The position numbers were made by a program, and so were the translations under genes. From contig WQTP01000038.1 in the NCBI GenBank assembly GCA_009786195.1, positions 1-32,089 of the forward strand: a DNA stretch of 32,089 bases. Reading direction: 5' to 3'. This stretch comes from Candidatus Saccharimonadota bacterium (GTDB lineage: Bacteria > Patescibacteriota > Saccharimonadia > Saccharimonadales > Saccharimonadaceae). Each line of letters opens with the position of its first letter. Position 1 is the first letter of the stretch. The notes under the pieces are model-generated. The model was not told the DNA's origin, made no database searches, and saw only the letters and a list, made by a program, of their open reading frames with translations. Positions 23,173 through 30,703 of the stretch are shown piece after piece.

Positions 23173-23928
23173 TTATAACTGTTTTTTATTAAATTTTGCT
23201 ATAGCCGCAACAACCAAAGTAGTGGTTATGGCGGCGTAGGTTATAAATACGGGCGCAAAATACGCAGGATTTTTTTGCCCGCTCAACAATTCTAGTGATC
23301 CACCAGTGATGGACATAGGATTGTACTTCAGGGTTTCAGGGGCGGTCAGCACCGTACTAAGAATCGCTATCGCTACTAAGAGGACGACCAAAGCACCCCA
23401 GTAACTTTTGAGCAGCACACCTCCGAGAACTAATGTTGCGATCAAAAGTTCACCGAGCAACCACGGTGCGAGAAAAGCGAAAAATACGTAATTTATTGCG
23501 TCGCCTGGCCCGTAACACATTATTATGATGGAGCAAATCGTAATACCTAACAGATAACTAATCGTCCACAAAATGCTAGCTGTTAAAAATTTCGCCAAAA
23601 TAACAGTGCTACGCCTGAGACCTTTTGTCAGTAGATTTATGAGTGTTCCTTGACTTAATTCATTTGCCATAATACCGCAAAATACGATAGCCAGTATCAT
23701 TATGCCAAGCATATCTATGCCCCCGAAAAAAGCTTGCCAAGATTCCATCGCTGTGAATTCCAAAGGGAACACACCTTGCACGTCGCTACCTCTCGCATCA
23801 ACAGCATATTTGATAAATAATGGACAGATGACCCCCATTAACGCGAACGCTGCCAGCAACACAACCGCGCGAAAAGAGCAAAAACTCTCGAGGAATTCTT
23901 TTTTGGTAAAGGCGACAAAAGCTTTCAT
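23173..23928 (-). CDS. ABC-2 type transporter permease
   Basis: The 251-residue integral membrane protein starts MKAFVAFTKKEFLESFCSFRAVVL, a typical ABC-2 permease opening (a short cytoplasmic helix with KEF/E then the first membrane helix). It contains about six hydrophobic helices, the last near residues 225-245. The segment MANELSQGTLINLLTKGLRRS is the conserved cytoplasmic loop that contacts the ATPase. It overlaps the ATPase gene by four bases (ATGA), so the two are translated together; GGAGATATC supplies the ribosome binding site. The substrate is unknown. Export of a lipid, peptide or antibiotic is typical for this family. A longer in-frame reading 40 codons upstream lies inside the ATPase gene and is rejected. 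Confidence 0.9.
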   Translation of the reverse strand: MKAFVAFTKKEFLESFCSFRAVVLLAAFALMGVICPLFIKYAVDARGSDVQGVFPLEFTAMESWQAFFGGIDMLGIMILAIVFCGIMANELSQGTLINLLTKGLRRSTVILAKFLTASILWTISYLLGITICSIIIMCYGPGDAINYVFFAFLAPWLLGELLIATLVLGGVLLKSYWGALVVLLVAIAILSTVLTAPETLKYNPMSITGGSLELLSGQKNPAYFAPVFITYAAITTTLVVAAIAKFNKKQL

Positions 23929-24647
23929 GATGATATCTCCAAGAATAGGTCTTCGATGGCCGTGTCGGACTTGCGTCTGGCTTGGATCTCGGCGAGCGTG
24001 CTCGACAATGCAATGCGTCCGTTGTGGATTATGGCTATTCTGTCGCAAATGCGTTCCACGTCGGAAAGAATATGCGTCGAGAAAAACACAGTGGTCTTGT
24101 CTTTTATTTGTTTCAGAATATCCAGAACATCTTTGCGACCAATCGGGTCAAGAGCAGAAGTCGGTTCATCACAAATCAACAACTTCGGCTCGTGCAACAA
24201 AGCTTGCGCTATGCCCAGCCGCTGTTTCATACCGCGAGAAAACTTACCGATTTTTTTATCGATGCCAGAAAGACCCACGACATTCATGAGCTCGATTGTG
24301 CGTTTTTCGATCGTCGCAGTATCGAGGCCAGCTATTTCGCCACATAACTTTAGGTATGTTTTTGGACGCATATAATTATAAAATTCGGGCACGTCTGGGA
24401 CGTATCCAATGTGTCGATTGGTTTTTGTTGCACCAACAAACACTTTTTCTCCGCATACATAAACTTCACCATCGTCGGACGGAAGTAACCCTAAAATTAT
24501 TTTCATAGTGGTTGTTTTGCCAGCTCCATTTACACCAACAAAACCGAATATGCTCCCTTCTGGCACGTCAAAAGAAAGTCCGCCGAGCACGCGACTACTG
24601 CCAAAACTTTTGGAGAGGTTTTGGATTGACAAGGGACTGTTGGTCAT
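23925..24647 (-). CDS. ABC transporter ATP-binding protein
   Basis: The complete 240-residue ATPase has Walker A GVNGAGKTTT (about 38-47), Q-loop region GATKTNRHIGYVPDVPEFYNYMRP, signature FSRGMKQRLGIAQALL, Walker B LLICDEPTSALDP and the switch His in FFSTHILSD. Its first 117 residues are strongly similar to the partial ATPase at 1-351. The paralogues share the unusual GATKTNRH and PDVPEFY segments, which points to a duplication. It is the first gene of the operon with the permease and the membrane XRE regulator. The ATG follows AAAGGAGTAATGA. The upstream gap (24648-24798) has only weak -10 candidates, of which TAAAAT at 24714-24719 (minus) is the best. Confidence 0.95.
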   Translation of the reverse strand: MTNSPLSIQNLSKSFGSSRVLGGLSFDVPEGSIFGFVGVNGAGKTTTMKIILGLLPSDDGEVYVCGEKVFVGATKTNRHIGYVPDVPEFYNYMRPKTYLKLCGEIAGLDTATIEKRTIELMNVVGLSGIDKKIGKFSRGMKQRLGIAQALLHEPKLLICDEPTSALDPIGRKDVLDILKQIKDKTTVFFSTHILSDVERICDRIAIIHNGRIALSSTLAEIQARRKSDTAIEDLFLEISS

Positions 24648-24765
24648 TCATTACTCCTTTCAATTTAAATTTTACATTGGGTTTTGGGCGCTCGCCGAGC
24701 AAAACCTAGAGTGATTTTATCCTAGTTAATACAAGAAAACTACCAACTTGCAGTTGCAATTCCGA

Positions 24766-24791
24766 AAAAAGTCGCAACCACCAGTTGCGAA
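24766..24791 (-). terminator. Rho-independent terminator after the P-type ATPase gene
   Basis: On the minus strand, TCGCAAC pairs with GTTGCGA (7 bp, arms 24785-24791 and 24773-24779, loop of 5 nt), followed by C and a run of six T (24771-24766). It lies 8 bases after the stop of the P-type ATPase, at the right place and orientation. It is one of very few clear terminators in the window. Confidence 0.7.
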
Positions 24792-24798
24792 AAAGCAC

Positions 24799-26622
24799 CT
24801 ACCCCCGATGTGCGCGGAGGGCGTTTAGGATGACGGTGACGTCGATTAGTTCTTGGAGGCCGGCGCCGACGAGGGCGGGGATAAAACCAAAGGCGGCGAT
24901 TAATTCGAGAATCACGCAGAGCGCGATGCCGGTCCAGACGGATTGTAGGGCGACTTTGATGGTGCGTTTGGAAATTTTCCTCAGCAAACTGACGCGGCTG
25001 AGATCGTCGAGCATGATCACCGCGTCGGCGGATTCGCTGGCGGCCGTGCTGCCGCGCGCGCCCATGGCGATGCCGACGTCCGATGTGGCCAGCACCGGCG
25101 CGTCGTTCACACCATCGCCAACCATGGCCACGCGGCCGCTACCAGTGTTTAACTTTTGCATAATTTCAACTTTGTTTTTGGGTAAAAGTTCGGCAAAAAC
25201 TTTGTCCACGCCGGCCGATGCGCCGATTTTGTTAGCAATCGCCAGACGGTCGCCAGTCAACATAACGGTTTCTTGGATGCCGGTAGATTTCAGTTCGCGT
25301 AAAGTGGCGCGGGCTTCTTTGCGCACTTGGTCGATGAAATATATCGCGCCGGCGAATTGGTTGTTGATAGCTACGAAAATCGCGGTGGAGTTTTTATCGG
25401 TCGTGGGAATAACGATTTTGTTTTTAATCAGAAACTCAGCGCGACCAGCGATAACTTTTTTGCTGCCAACAGTTGCGAACACACCGTCACCAGTAATTTC
25501 GCGAACGTTTTTTGCGCGAAGTAGTTTCAGGTGGTGACTTTTGGCATAGGCGACCAGCGATGTGGCTAAAATGTGCGAGCTACTCATTTCGGCGCTGGCG
25601 GCCAGTTGGACGATTTCGTCTTTTTTGAAATTATCCGCGATCACAACTTCACTAACGACGACGTCACCGTGAGTTAGAGTGCCTGTTTTGTCAAAAGCAA
25701 AAATAGTTACGGAATTTAATCGTTCCATAACCGCGCCATTTTTGACGATGATACCATGTTTAGATGCGCGACTCATGCCAGAAATCAGAGCGATCGGTGC
25801 CGCCAGAATCAGCGGGCAGGGGCTGGCGACCACTAACACTTCGGCGAAGCGCGCCGCGTCGCCAGAAATCGCCCAGGCCGTACCAGCGATGACATAGGAA
25901 AAGATAGTGAAGGGCACGGCGTAGCGATCGGCCAATCGCACAAAGGGTGCGGGTTGGTTCTCGGCATCACGCACTAGTTGGATGATTTGTTCGTACTGGG
26001 AATGTTTGGCGTCGGCCGTGGCGCGAATGCGTGCGGCCACTTCACCGTTTAGTGCGCCGGACATGACGGTTTCGCCGCGTTTTTTAACCACCGGGATGGA
26101 TTCGCCGGTTAATGAACTTTCGTCGAATTCGGCCGAATCGGAAATCAGTTCGCCGTCAACGGGTACAACTTCGTGTGGTTTGACGATTACAATATCGTCG
26201 GGTTTGACGACGGAAATTTTAACGTCGACAATTTCCCTTCCTTTTAATATATGGGCCATGGTTGGGGCGCGTTCCAATAGGGCGGATAATTCTCGTCGTG
26301 CTCGATTCGCTGCGAAATCTTCTAAAGTTTCACCGCCCGTTAACATCACCACAATAACCAACGTCGCCCAATATTGACCGACCGCGATAGTTGCTCCGAT
26401 TGCGGTGATCGCCAGGATATCGACGCCGTACATTTTTTCTCGCAACGTTTGGATCATGTCCCAAAACAAAAACAAAGAGATAAAGATAGCGTAGCTGCTA
26501 ATCAGCCACTCAGCCTCACTTGATCGATCGAAAACAAACGTCAAAACTAACACTATCGCACCAACCATCAAAGTCAAAACGAATCGCCAATAACGTAGTA
26601 GGGAGTTTTTAACTTTAGTCAC
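24799..26622 (-). CDS. P1B-type heavy-metal-transporting ATPase without an N-terminal metal-binding domain
   Basis: The 607-residue pump starts with membrane helices directly (two pairs, about residues 14-90) and has no CxxC HMA domain. Motifs are TGES (172-175, actuator), the membrane metal site SPCPL (267-271), the phosphorylated Asp311 in DKTGTLT, the ATP-binding SSSHILATSL in place of the usual SEHPLA, and GDGVNDAPVL. The last helix carries VGAGLQELIDVTVILNALR. SPC in helix 4 suggests the P1B-4 or a related Zn/Co/Fe/Cd class over Cu pumps, whose motif is CPC. The GTG at 26622 is set by an extended -10 six bases upstream. The direction (efflux) and the metal are not fixed by sequence. Confidence 0.93.
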   Translation of the reverse strand: MTKVKNSLLRYWRFVLTLMVGAIVLVLTFVFDRSSEAEWLISSYAIFISLFLFWDMIQTLREKMYGVDILAITAIGATIAVGQYWATLVIVVMLTGGETLEDFAANRARRELSALLERAPTMAHILKGREIVDVKISVVKPDDIVIVKPHEVVPVDGELISDSAEFDESSLTGESIPVVKKRGETVMSGALNGEVAARIRATADAKHSQYEQIIQLVRDAENQPAPFVRLADRYAVPFTIFSYVIAGTAWAISGDAARFAEVLVVASPCPLILAAPIALISGMSRASKHGIIVKNGAVMERLNSVTIFAFDKTGTLTHGDVVVSEVVIADNFKKDEIVQLAASAEMSSSHILATSLVAYAKSHHLKLLRAKNVREITGDGVFATVGSKKVIAGRAEFLIKNKIVIPTTDKNSTAIFVAINNQFAGAIYFIDQVRKEARATLRELKSTGIQETVMLTGDRLAIANKIGASAGVDKVFAELLPKNKVEIMQKLNTGSGRVAMVGDGVNDAPVLATSDVGIAMGARGSTAASESADAVIMLDDLSRVSLLRKISKRTIKVALQSVWTGIALCVILELIAAFGFIPALVGAGLQELIDVTVILNALRAHRG

Positions 26623-26628
26623 ACTACC

Positions 26629-26637
26629 ATTGTAACA
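26629..26637 (-). promoter_or_regulatory. Extended -10 of the P-type ATPase gene, predicted leaderless
   Basis: On the minus strand, TGTTACAAT (hexamer 26634 down to 26629) ends exactly 6 nt before the GTG at 26622. It lies in the 25-base gap after the DsbA-like gene, and there is no ribosome binding site. Confidence 0.6.
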
Positions 26638-26647
26638 CGGTAGAAAG

Positions 26648-27364
26648 CTAAGATGTCTTTTTATCAGTTGTTTCTAATGCCTCATCAATGGCTTTTCTAA
26701 TACCAGCGTCCGTCATGTCATTTTTATCAACCTTTTTACCGTTGATGAACCAAGTTGGTGTACCATTCACTTTAACTTTTTTGCCCAAAGTTTTATCTCG
26801 GTTTGTTTTATCTAAGATACCATTACTCCGATAATTCTCAACAGTTTTCAAGAATTTATCGACATCCAACCCAACTTCTTTGGCAAAACCACCAAGCAAT
26901 TCTTTGCGTTGATCATTCGGGACGGCTTTACCACCGGTCCAAGTTGAATCATCTTTGAATAACAATTCATGCATTTGCCAATAAGCTTCCTCACCACCCA
27001 GCAAAAAAGCTGCTTCAGCGGCCGACTGGCTGACTATCGAGTTCGGATAATTCAAACTAAAATGACGATAAATAAACAATATGCGATCCTGGTAATCAGA
27101 CACAATCTTGCTAAAAGTCGATGCCATCTGAGCGCAGTGAGCACACGCAAAATCTCCGTATTCAATCGCTATTACTTTAGAATCTTTATTGCCGATATAG
27201 TGGTCAGGAATGTTATCATCACCAACATCATTAATCGTTAACAACTTCTGAGCATCAAAATTACTAATATCAATATTATCCGTATCGTTCTTTTTCCAAA
27301 CAATTAATGTTCCAAGTACTATGAGTATCAATACCACAAAAACAATCCACAATCTTTTGTTCAT
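26648..27364 (-). CDS. DsbA-like (thioredoxin-fold) thiol oxidoreductase, membrane-anchored
   Basis: The 238-residue protein has an N-terminal membrane anchor (about 5-24) and a DsbA/Thioredoxin_4-type domain with the active site CAHC at residues 74-77 (EYGDFACAHCAQM), a helical insertion, and the cis-proline loop NGTPTWFINGK. Such proteins introduce or shuffle disulfides in exported proteins. The Cys-containing surface protein at 10553-13684 is a plausible client in this window (inference). Of two adjacent ATG codons, the one at 27364 is preferred because AAGGAG then lies 5 nt away rather than 2. It is transcribed from an extended -10 at 27389-27397 on the minus strand, divergent from the CBS gene. 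Confidence 0.92.
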   Translation of the reverse strand: MNKRLWIVFVVLILIVLGTLIVWKKNDTDNIDISNFDAQKLLTINDVGDDNIPDHYIGNKDSKVIAIEYGDFACAHCAQMASTFSKIVSDYQDRILFIYRHFSLNYPNSIVSQSAAEAAFLLGGEEAYWQMHELLFKDDSTWTGGKAVPNDQRKELLGGFAKEVGLDVDKFLKTVENYRSNGILDKTNRDKTLGKKVKVNGTPTWFINGKKVDKNDMTDAGIRKAIDEALETTDKKTS

Positions 27365-27388
27365 CATATCTCCTTCTTAATGCTTACC

Positions 27389-27397
27389 ATTTTAGCA
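27389..27397 (-). promoter_or_regulatory. Extended -10 of the DsbA-like gene
   Basis: On the minus strand, TGCTAAAAT (hexamer 27394 down to 27389), with a leader of about 18 nt containing AAGGAG. It lies only 12 bases from the opposing -10 at 27407-27412, so the two promoters must overlap. Confidence 0.55.
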
Positions 27398-27403
27398 CTA
27401 ATC

Positions 27404-27412
27404 TGCTACAAT
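27404..27412 (+). promoter_or_regulatory. Extended -10 of the CBS gene, predicted leaderless
   Basis: TGCTACAAT ends 6 nt before the ATG at 27419. The frame is open further upstream to 27380, but that part lies in front of this promoter and lacks a ribosome binding site. Confidence 0.6.
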
Positions 27413-27418
27413 TTAAAC

Positions 27419-28300
27419 ATGGACATTTTCCTGATTTGTCTAACTGGTTTGATTCTTCTGGTGTTATTGTCGTTTCGATTCAAAACAAATGAAACGCGAT
27501 TTGAAATCAATCGATTAGCGGAACATTCAACCAAGTTCAAGACGCTAGCGCGGTTTTTGGATATTTATCCCGGGATAGTTGTTTTGGCGCGGATTTTGGC
27601 TTTGGTGGATGCGATTCTTCTGACAGTTTTCGCGACTTCTTCGTGGAAATTGCTCGCGGGCGGGGCAATAGCGTTCGGTGTTATATTGTTGGTTTGTCTA
27701 TTGGCGCGCATTTTGCACAGCGTGGTCGAAAAGTTAATCGGCAAACATTTGGAATTCTTTAACAAATATTTTTCCTGGGTTAAAGTATTGGGACGTTTCG
27801 CCGCGACCCCCGACGAACCACGCATCAGTTCAGAATACGAATTAGCGCATCTAATTGAAAAAGGTGATTTTCTCGATGATCAAACAAAAACACTGCTCAA
27901 AAATGCGCTGGTTTTTCGCGACCAAACGGTCGGTAAAATTATGACACCGCGCGACCGGATCGCTTTTATTCATTCGCGCGACGGTCTGACGCCAAAATTA
28001 CTCGACGAATTATTCGCATCGGGGTACAAAATCTTCCCGGTGGCGCAGGGTGGTCTCGATCACGTGGTCGGATTGCTACATCTGGACGATGTTTTGCCCA
28101 TCGAACAAGAAGAAAAAGTTTTGACGAAAACTATGCGCAAATGTCCACCGTTCGTCGATCAGGATGCTCCGCTGGAATCGGCGCTAAACCAAATGTGCGA
28201 ATACAATTCGACGACACTACTCGTCACCAAAAACGATAAAGTCGTCGGTTTGGTGTCATTAAAAGACATCGTACGCACGTTGTCATCAGTGGCGGAATAA
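27419..28300 (+). CDS. CNNM/HlyC-CorC-like membrane protein with a CBS-domain pair, lacking the CorC domain
   Basis: The 293-residue protein has a short N-terminal membrane region (one helix at 2-20, two more around 60-100) and a cytoplasmic part with two CBS motifs. The first starts VGKIMTPRDRIAFIHSRDGL, the second MRKCPPFVDQDAPLESALNQM and runs to TLLVTKNDKVVGLVSLKDIV. The VFRDQTVGKIMTPR phrase is characteristic of the HlyC/CorC (CNNM) magnesium/cobalt transporter-like family. The family normally has a DUF21 domain with 3-4 helices and a CorC_HlyC C-terminal domain; here the membrane part is reduced and the C-terminal domain is missing. CBS pairs bind adenine nucleotides. The start is fixed by its leaderless promoter. 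Confidence 0.85.
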   Translation: MDIFLICLTGLILLVLLSFRFKTNETRFEINRLAEHSTKFKTLARFLDIYPGIVVLARILALVDAILLTVFATSSWKLLAGGAIAFGVILLVCLLARILHSVVEKLIGKHLEFFNKYFSWVKVLGRFAATPDEPRISSEYELAHLIEKGDFLDDQTKTLLKNALVFRDQTVGKIMTPRDRIAFIHSRDGLTPKLLDELFASGYKIFPVAQGGLDHVVGLLHLDDVLPIEQEEKVLTKTMRKCPPFVDQDAPLESALNQMCEYNSTTLLVTKNDKVVGLVSLKDIVRTLSSVAE

Positions 28301-28302
28301 AG

Positions 28303-28308
28303 TAAAAT
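28303..28308 (+). promoter_or_regulatory. -10 of the GNAT gene, predicted leaderless
   Basis: TAAAAT ends 7 nt before the ATG at 28316, immediately after the CBS gene stop. No ribosome binding site is seen in the short gap. Confidence 0.5.
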
Positions 28309-28315
28309 ATACACC

Positions 28316-28867
28316 ATGAAAAAACAACCACGAAGCTTGGCGGATGTGACGATCAGAAGCGAGCGCTTGATCTTGCGCCCGATCACGCTTGATGACGCTC
28401 GGGATGTCTTTATCGAATTTAATGATAATGTTACAAAAATGATGGCACACGGACCGAACGAAAGTTTAGAGGCGACCAGTGAATTCATAGAAAAAACCAT
28501 TCAACAAACCCGCGAAGGTGAGAAATTACAGTTCGTGATTGTCGATAAAGAAGAAAAGTTTTTGGGTCTGGCATCAATCGAAGACGCGAACCACCGAACG
28601 CCGGAAATTGGTTTGTGGCTAAAAAAAGCGGCGCAGGGCAAAGGTTTCGGAACCGAACTAGTTTTTGCGCTGGTCGAATGGGCGAATCAAAATCTGGAAT
28701 TCGATTATATAAAATATCGTGTTCATGCCCAAAACGTTGGCAGTTGGAAAATTGCTGAAAAACTAATCGAAAAATACGGCGGTGAGTTTATCGGTGAAAC
28801 GCCTGAAATATTGCAAGGAGTTGAACGAATGACGAAAGTTTATCACATCTTTCCTGAAAATTCATGA
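28316..28867 (+). CDS. GNAT-family N-acetyltransferase (RimJ/RimL-like)
   Basis: The 183-residue protein starts with the strand typical of this branch (IRSERLILRPITLDDARDVF). It then has FVIVDKEEKFLGLASIED, EIGLWLKKAAQGKGFGTELV as the acetyl-CoA pyrophosphate loop (Q/RxxGxG/A form), and YRVHAQNVGSWKIAEKL as the final conserved block. RimJ/RimL-like enzymes acetylate N-terminal amines of ribosomal proteins or small molecules such as antibiotics or spermidine; the substrate is not evident. The ATG at 28316 follows a -10 by 7 nt. It is a likely standalone gene, with aspS 23 bases downstream having its own promoter. Confidence 0.92.
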   Translation: MKKQPRSLADVTIRSERLILRPITLDDARDVFIEFNDNVTKMMAHGPNESLEATSEFIEKTIQQTREGEKLQFVIVDKEEKFLGLASIEDANHRTPEIGLWLKKAAQGKGFGTELVFALVEWANQNLEFDYIKYRVHAQNVGSWKIAEKLIEKYGGEFIGETPEILQGVERMTKVYHIFPENS

Positions 28868-28874
28868 ATTTATG

Positions 28875-28883
28875 TGATAAAAT
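28875..28883 (+). promoter_or_regulatory. Extended -10 of aspS, predicted leaderless
   Basis: TGATAAAAT (hexamer 28878-28883) ends 7 nt before the ATG at 28891. This selects the start over an in-frame ATG at 28864 that overlaps the GNAT stop. Confidence 0.6.
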
Positions 28884-28890
28884 ACTTGAT

Positions 28891-30666
28891 ATGAGAAGAA
28901 CATTAGCGAACAAAACGCCTGATGAAATTGGCCAAGAAGTTTTAGTAGCTGGCTGGGTCAACACGCGTCGCGACCACGGCGGCGTGATTTTTGTCGATTT
29001 GCGCGATCATACTGGGTTGGTGCAGTTGGTTTTTAACCCCGACGCAGCGGAGATTTTCGCCATGGCCGAAACTCTGCGCGACGAATTTTGCGTGACGGTC
29101 GAAGGAAAAGTACGAGCACGCGACGCGGGATTAGAAAATCCAAATATCGCAACCGGCAAAATCGAAGTGGTCGTCGAACATTTGGAAATCCTCAACAAAT
29201 CCGAACCGCTGCCGGTGGCTACGCGTGACGAGGGTCAACAATCGGGCGAAGAAATGCGCCTTAAGTATCGTTTTCTCGATCTACGTCGCACGTCGATGCA
29301 AAATATGATAAAAAAACGCGCTGAATTCAATCATTTCATCCGCAACTATATGGAGAAAAACGATTTTATAGAGGTAGCCACGCCGATTTTGGCCAACAGC
29401 TCGCCTGAAGGCGCGCGCGACTTTCTCATCCCATCGCGCGTTCATCCTGGTAAATTCTACGCTCTGCCACAGGCTCCGCAGCAGTTCAAACAACTCCTCA
29501 TGGTCGGTGGTGTGCCGCGCTATTACCAAATCGCGCCGTGTTTTCGCGACGAAGATCCACGCGCCGATCGATTGTACGGTGAATTTTACCAACTGGATCT
29601 CGAAATGTCGTTTGTGTCGGACGGCGAAGTGGTGCGTCAAATGCTCGATCCATTATTCAAGGATTTGGTCGAAAATTTTGCCGGCAAAAAATTGTTGTTC
29701 CCGGACACACCGCGCATTACTTACGCGGAAGCGATGGAAAAGTACGGCATCGATAAACCGGATCTTCGTTACGGCATGGAACTGGTCGATCTGACCGAAA
29801 CGTTCGCTGGAACCGATTTCAAAGTATTTCAAACCGATTGCGTCAAAGCGATCCGCGTCCCGAACGGCGCTAATTTGTCGCGCAGTCAAATCGATAATTT
29901 CACCGAAATCGCAAAAAACGAGGGTGCCGGCGGGTTGGCGTATTTAACGTACGATGGTGGCGAAATAAAATCACCAATCGCCAAATTCTTATCCGAAAAA
30001 GAACTCGCGGAAATCACCGAAAAAACTGGCGCGTTGGACGGCGACGCAATTTTCTTTGGCGCCGACGATCGCAGTAAAGTCAACAAAGTTTTAGGCAAGC
30101 TGCGTATCGAATTTGCTGACTTTTATAAATTAAAGGATCCAAATGTCGTGGCAATGGTATGGGTGGTCGATTTTCCGTTTTACGAACTCGACGAAACCAA
30201 TTGGCTAGGGCGAGGTGGCATCGAGTTCGGACACAACCCATTTTCCATGCCAAAGGGCGGCCTCGAAGTTCTGCAATCCGCCAAAACCGACGCCGAAAAA
30301 CTAAACATCGTCGCTGACCAATATGATATCGTGATGAACGGCTACGAAGTCGGGTCGGGCGCGGTGCGCAACCACAACCCTGAAATCATGTACGCAGCGT
30401 TCGGGGCGATTGGTTATGACAAAAAGTACGTCGAAGAAAAATTCGGCGCGATGTTGAACGCGTTCAAATTCGGCGCACCACCGCACGCCGGATGCGCCCC
30501 GGGATTGGATCGAATATTCATGGTCTTAAACGACACGGAAAACATCCGCGATGTTGTAGCATTCCCCAAAAACGGCAGCGGCGTCGACGTCATGATGAAC
30601 TCCCCGTCCGAAGCCACCATCGAACAGTTAAACGAATTGTCGATAAAAAATATAGAAAAACGATGA
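28891..30666 (+). CDS. aspS: Aspartyl-tRNA synthetase
   Basis: This class II synthetase charges tRNA-Asp. The 591-residue protein has the N-terminal OB-fold (VLVAGWVNTRRDHGGVIFVDLRDHTGLVQL), then class II motif 1 (near EFNHFIRNYMEKNDFIEVATP), motif 2 (YQIAPCFRDEDPRADR, about 210-225), the bacterial insertion domain, and motif 3 (GCAPGLDRIFMVL, about 530). Motif 2 continues LYGEFYQLDLEMSF where most bacterial enzymes have [13 protein letters not shown]. I cannot tell from this whether it also charges tRNA-Asn; no asnS or gatCAB is visible. The ATG at 28891 gives a start (MRRTLANKTPDEIGQ) aligned with the family and 7 nt after a -10. Confidence 0.96.
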   Translation: MRRTLANKTPDEIGQEVLVAGWVNTRRDHGGVIFVDLRDHTGLVQLVFNPDAAEIFAMAETLRDEFCVTVEGKVRARDAGLENPNIATGKIEVVVEHLEILNKSEPLPVATRDEGQQSGEEMRLKYRFLDLRRTSMQNMIKKRAEFNHFIRNYMEKNDFIEVATPILANSSPEGARDFLIPSRVHPGKFYALPQAPQQFKQLLMVGGVPRYYQIAPCFRDEDPRADRLYGEFYQLDLEMSFVSDGEVVRQMLDPLFKDLVENFAGKKLLFPDTPRITYAEAMEKYGIDKPDLRYGMELVDLTETFAGTDFKVFQTDCVKAIRVPNGANLSRSQIDNFTEIAKNEGAGGLAYLTYDGGEIKSPIAKFLSEKELAEITEKTGALDGDAIFFGADDRSKVNKVLGKLRIEFADFYKLKDPNVVAMVWVVDFPFYELDETNWLGRGGIEFGHNPFSMPKGGLEVLQSAKTDAEKLNIVADQYDIVMNGYEVGSGAVRNHNPEIMYAAFGAIGYDKKYVEEKFGAMLNAFKFGAPPHAGCAPGLDRIFMVLNDTENIRDVVAFPKNGSGVDVMMNSPSEATIEQLNELSIKNIEKR

Positions 30667-30691
30667 CCTCGCGGAACTTTTGTGAAAGTAG

Positions 30692-30697
30692 TAAAAT
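30692..30697 (+). promoter_or_regulatory. -10 of the polyprenyl-synthase-like gene, predicted leaderless
   Basis: TAAAAT ends 6 nt before the ATG at 30704, in the 37-base gap after aspS. There is no ribosome binding site. Confidence 0.55.
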
Positions 30698-30703
30698 GTT
30701 TTT

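Noticed and set aside
23956-24375. Plus-strand frames of 120-140 codons within the ABC ATPase gene
   Set aside because: They are shadows of a complete, motif-bearing ATPase on the minus strand.
24678-24700. GCTCG/CGAGC inverted repeat upstream of the ABC ATPase gene as a terminator or riboswitch
   Set aside because: Stem of five bases, no T-run and no aptamer-like structure.
24785-25537. A 250-codon plus-strand frame
   Set aside because: It lies fully antisense to the P-type ATPase, has no ribosome binding site and shows no family pattern; the ATPase on the other strand is certain.
27380-27418. Upstream ATG of the CBS gene
   Set aside because: It precedes the -10 element at 27407-27412 and has no ribosome binding site.
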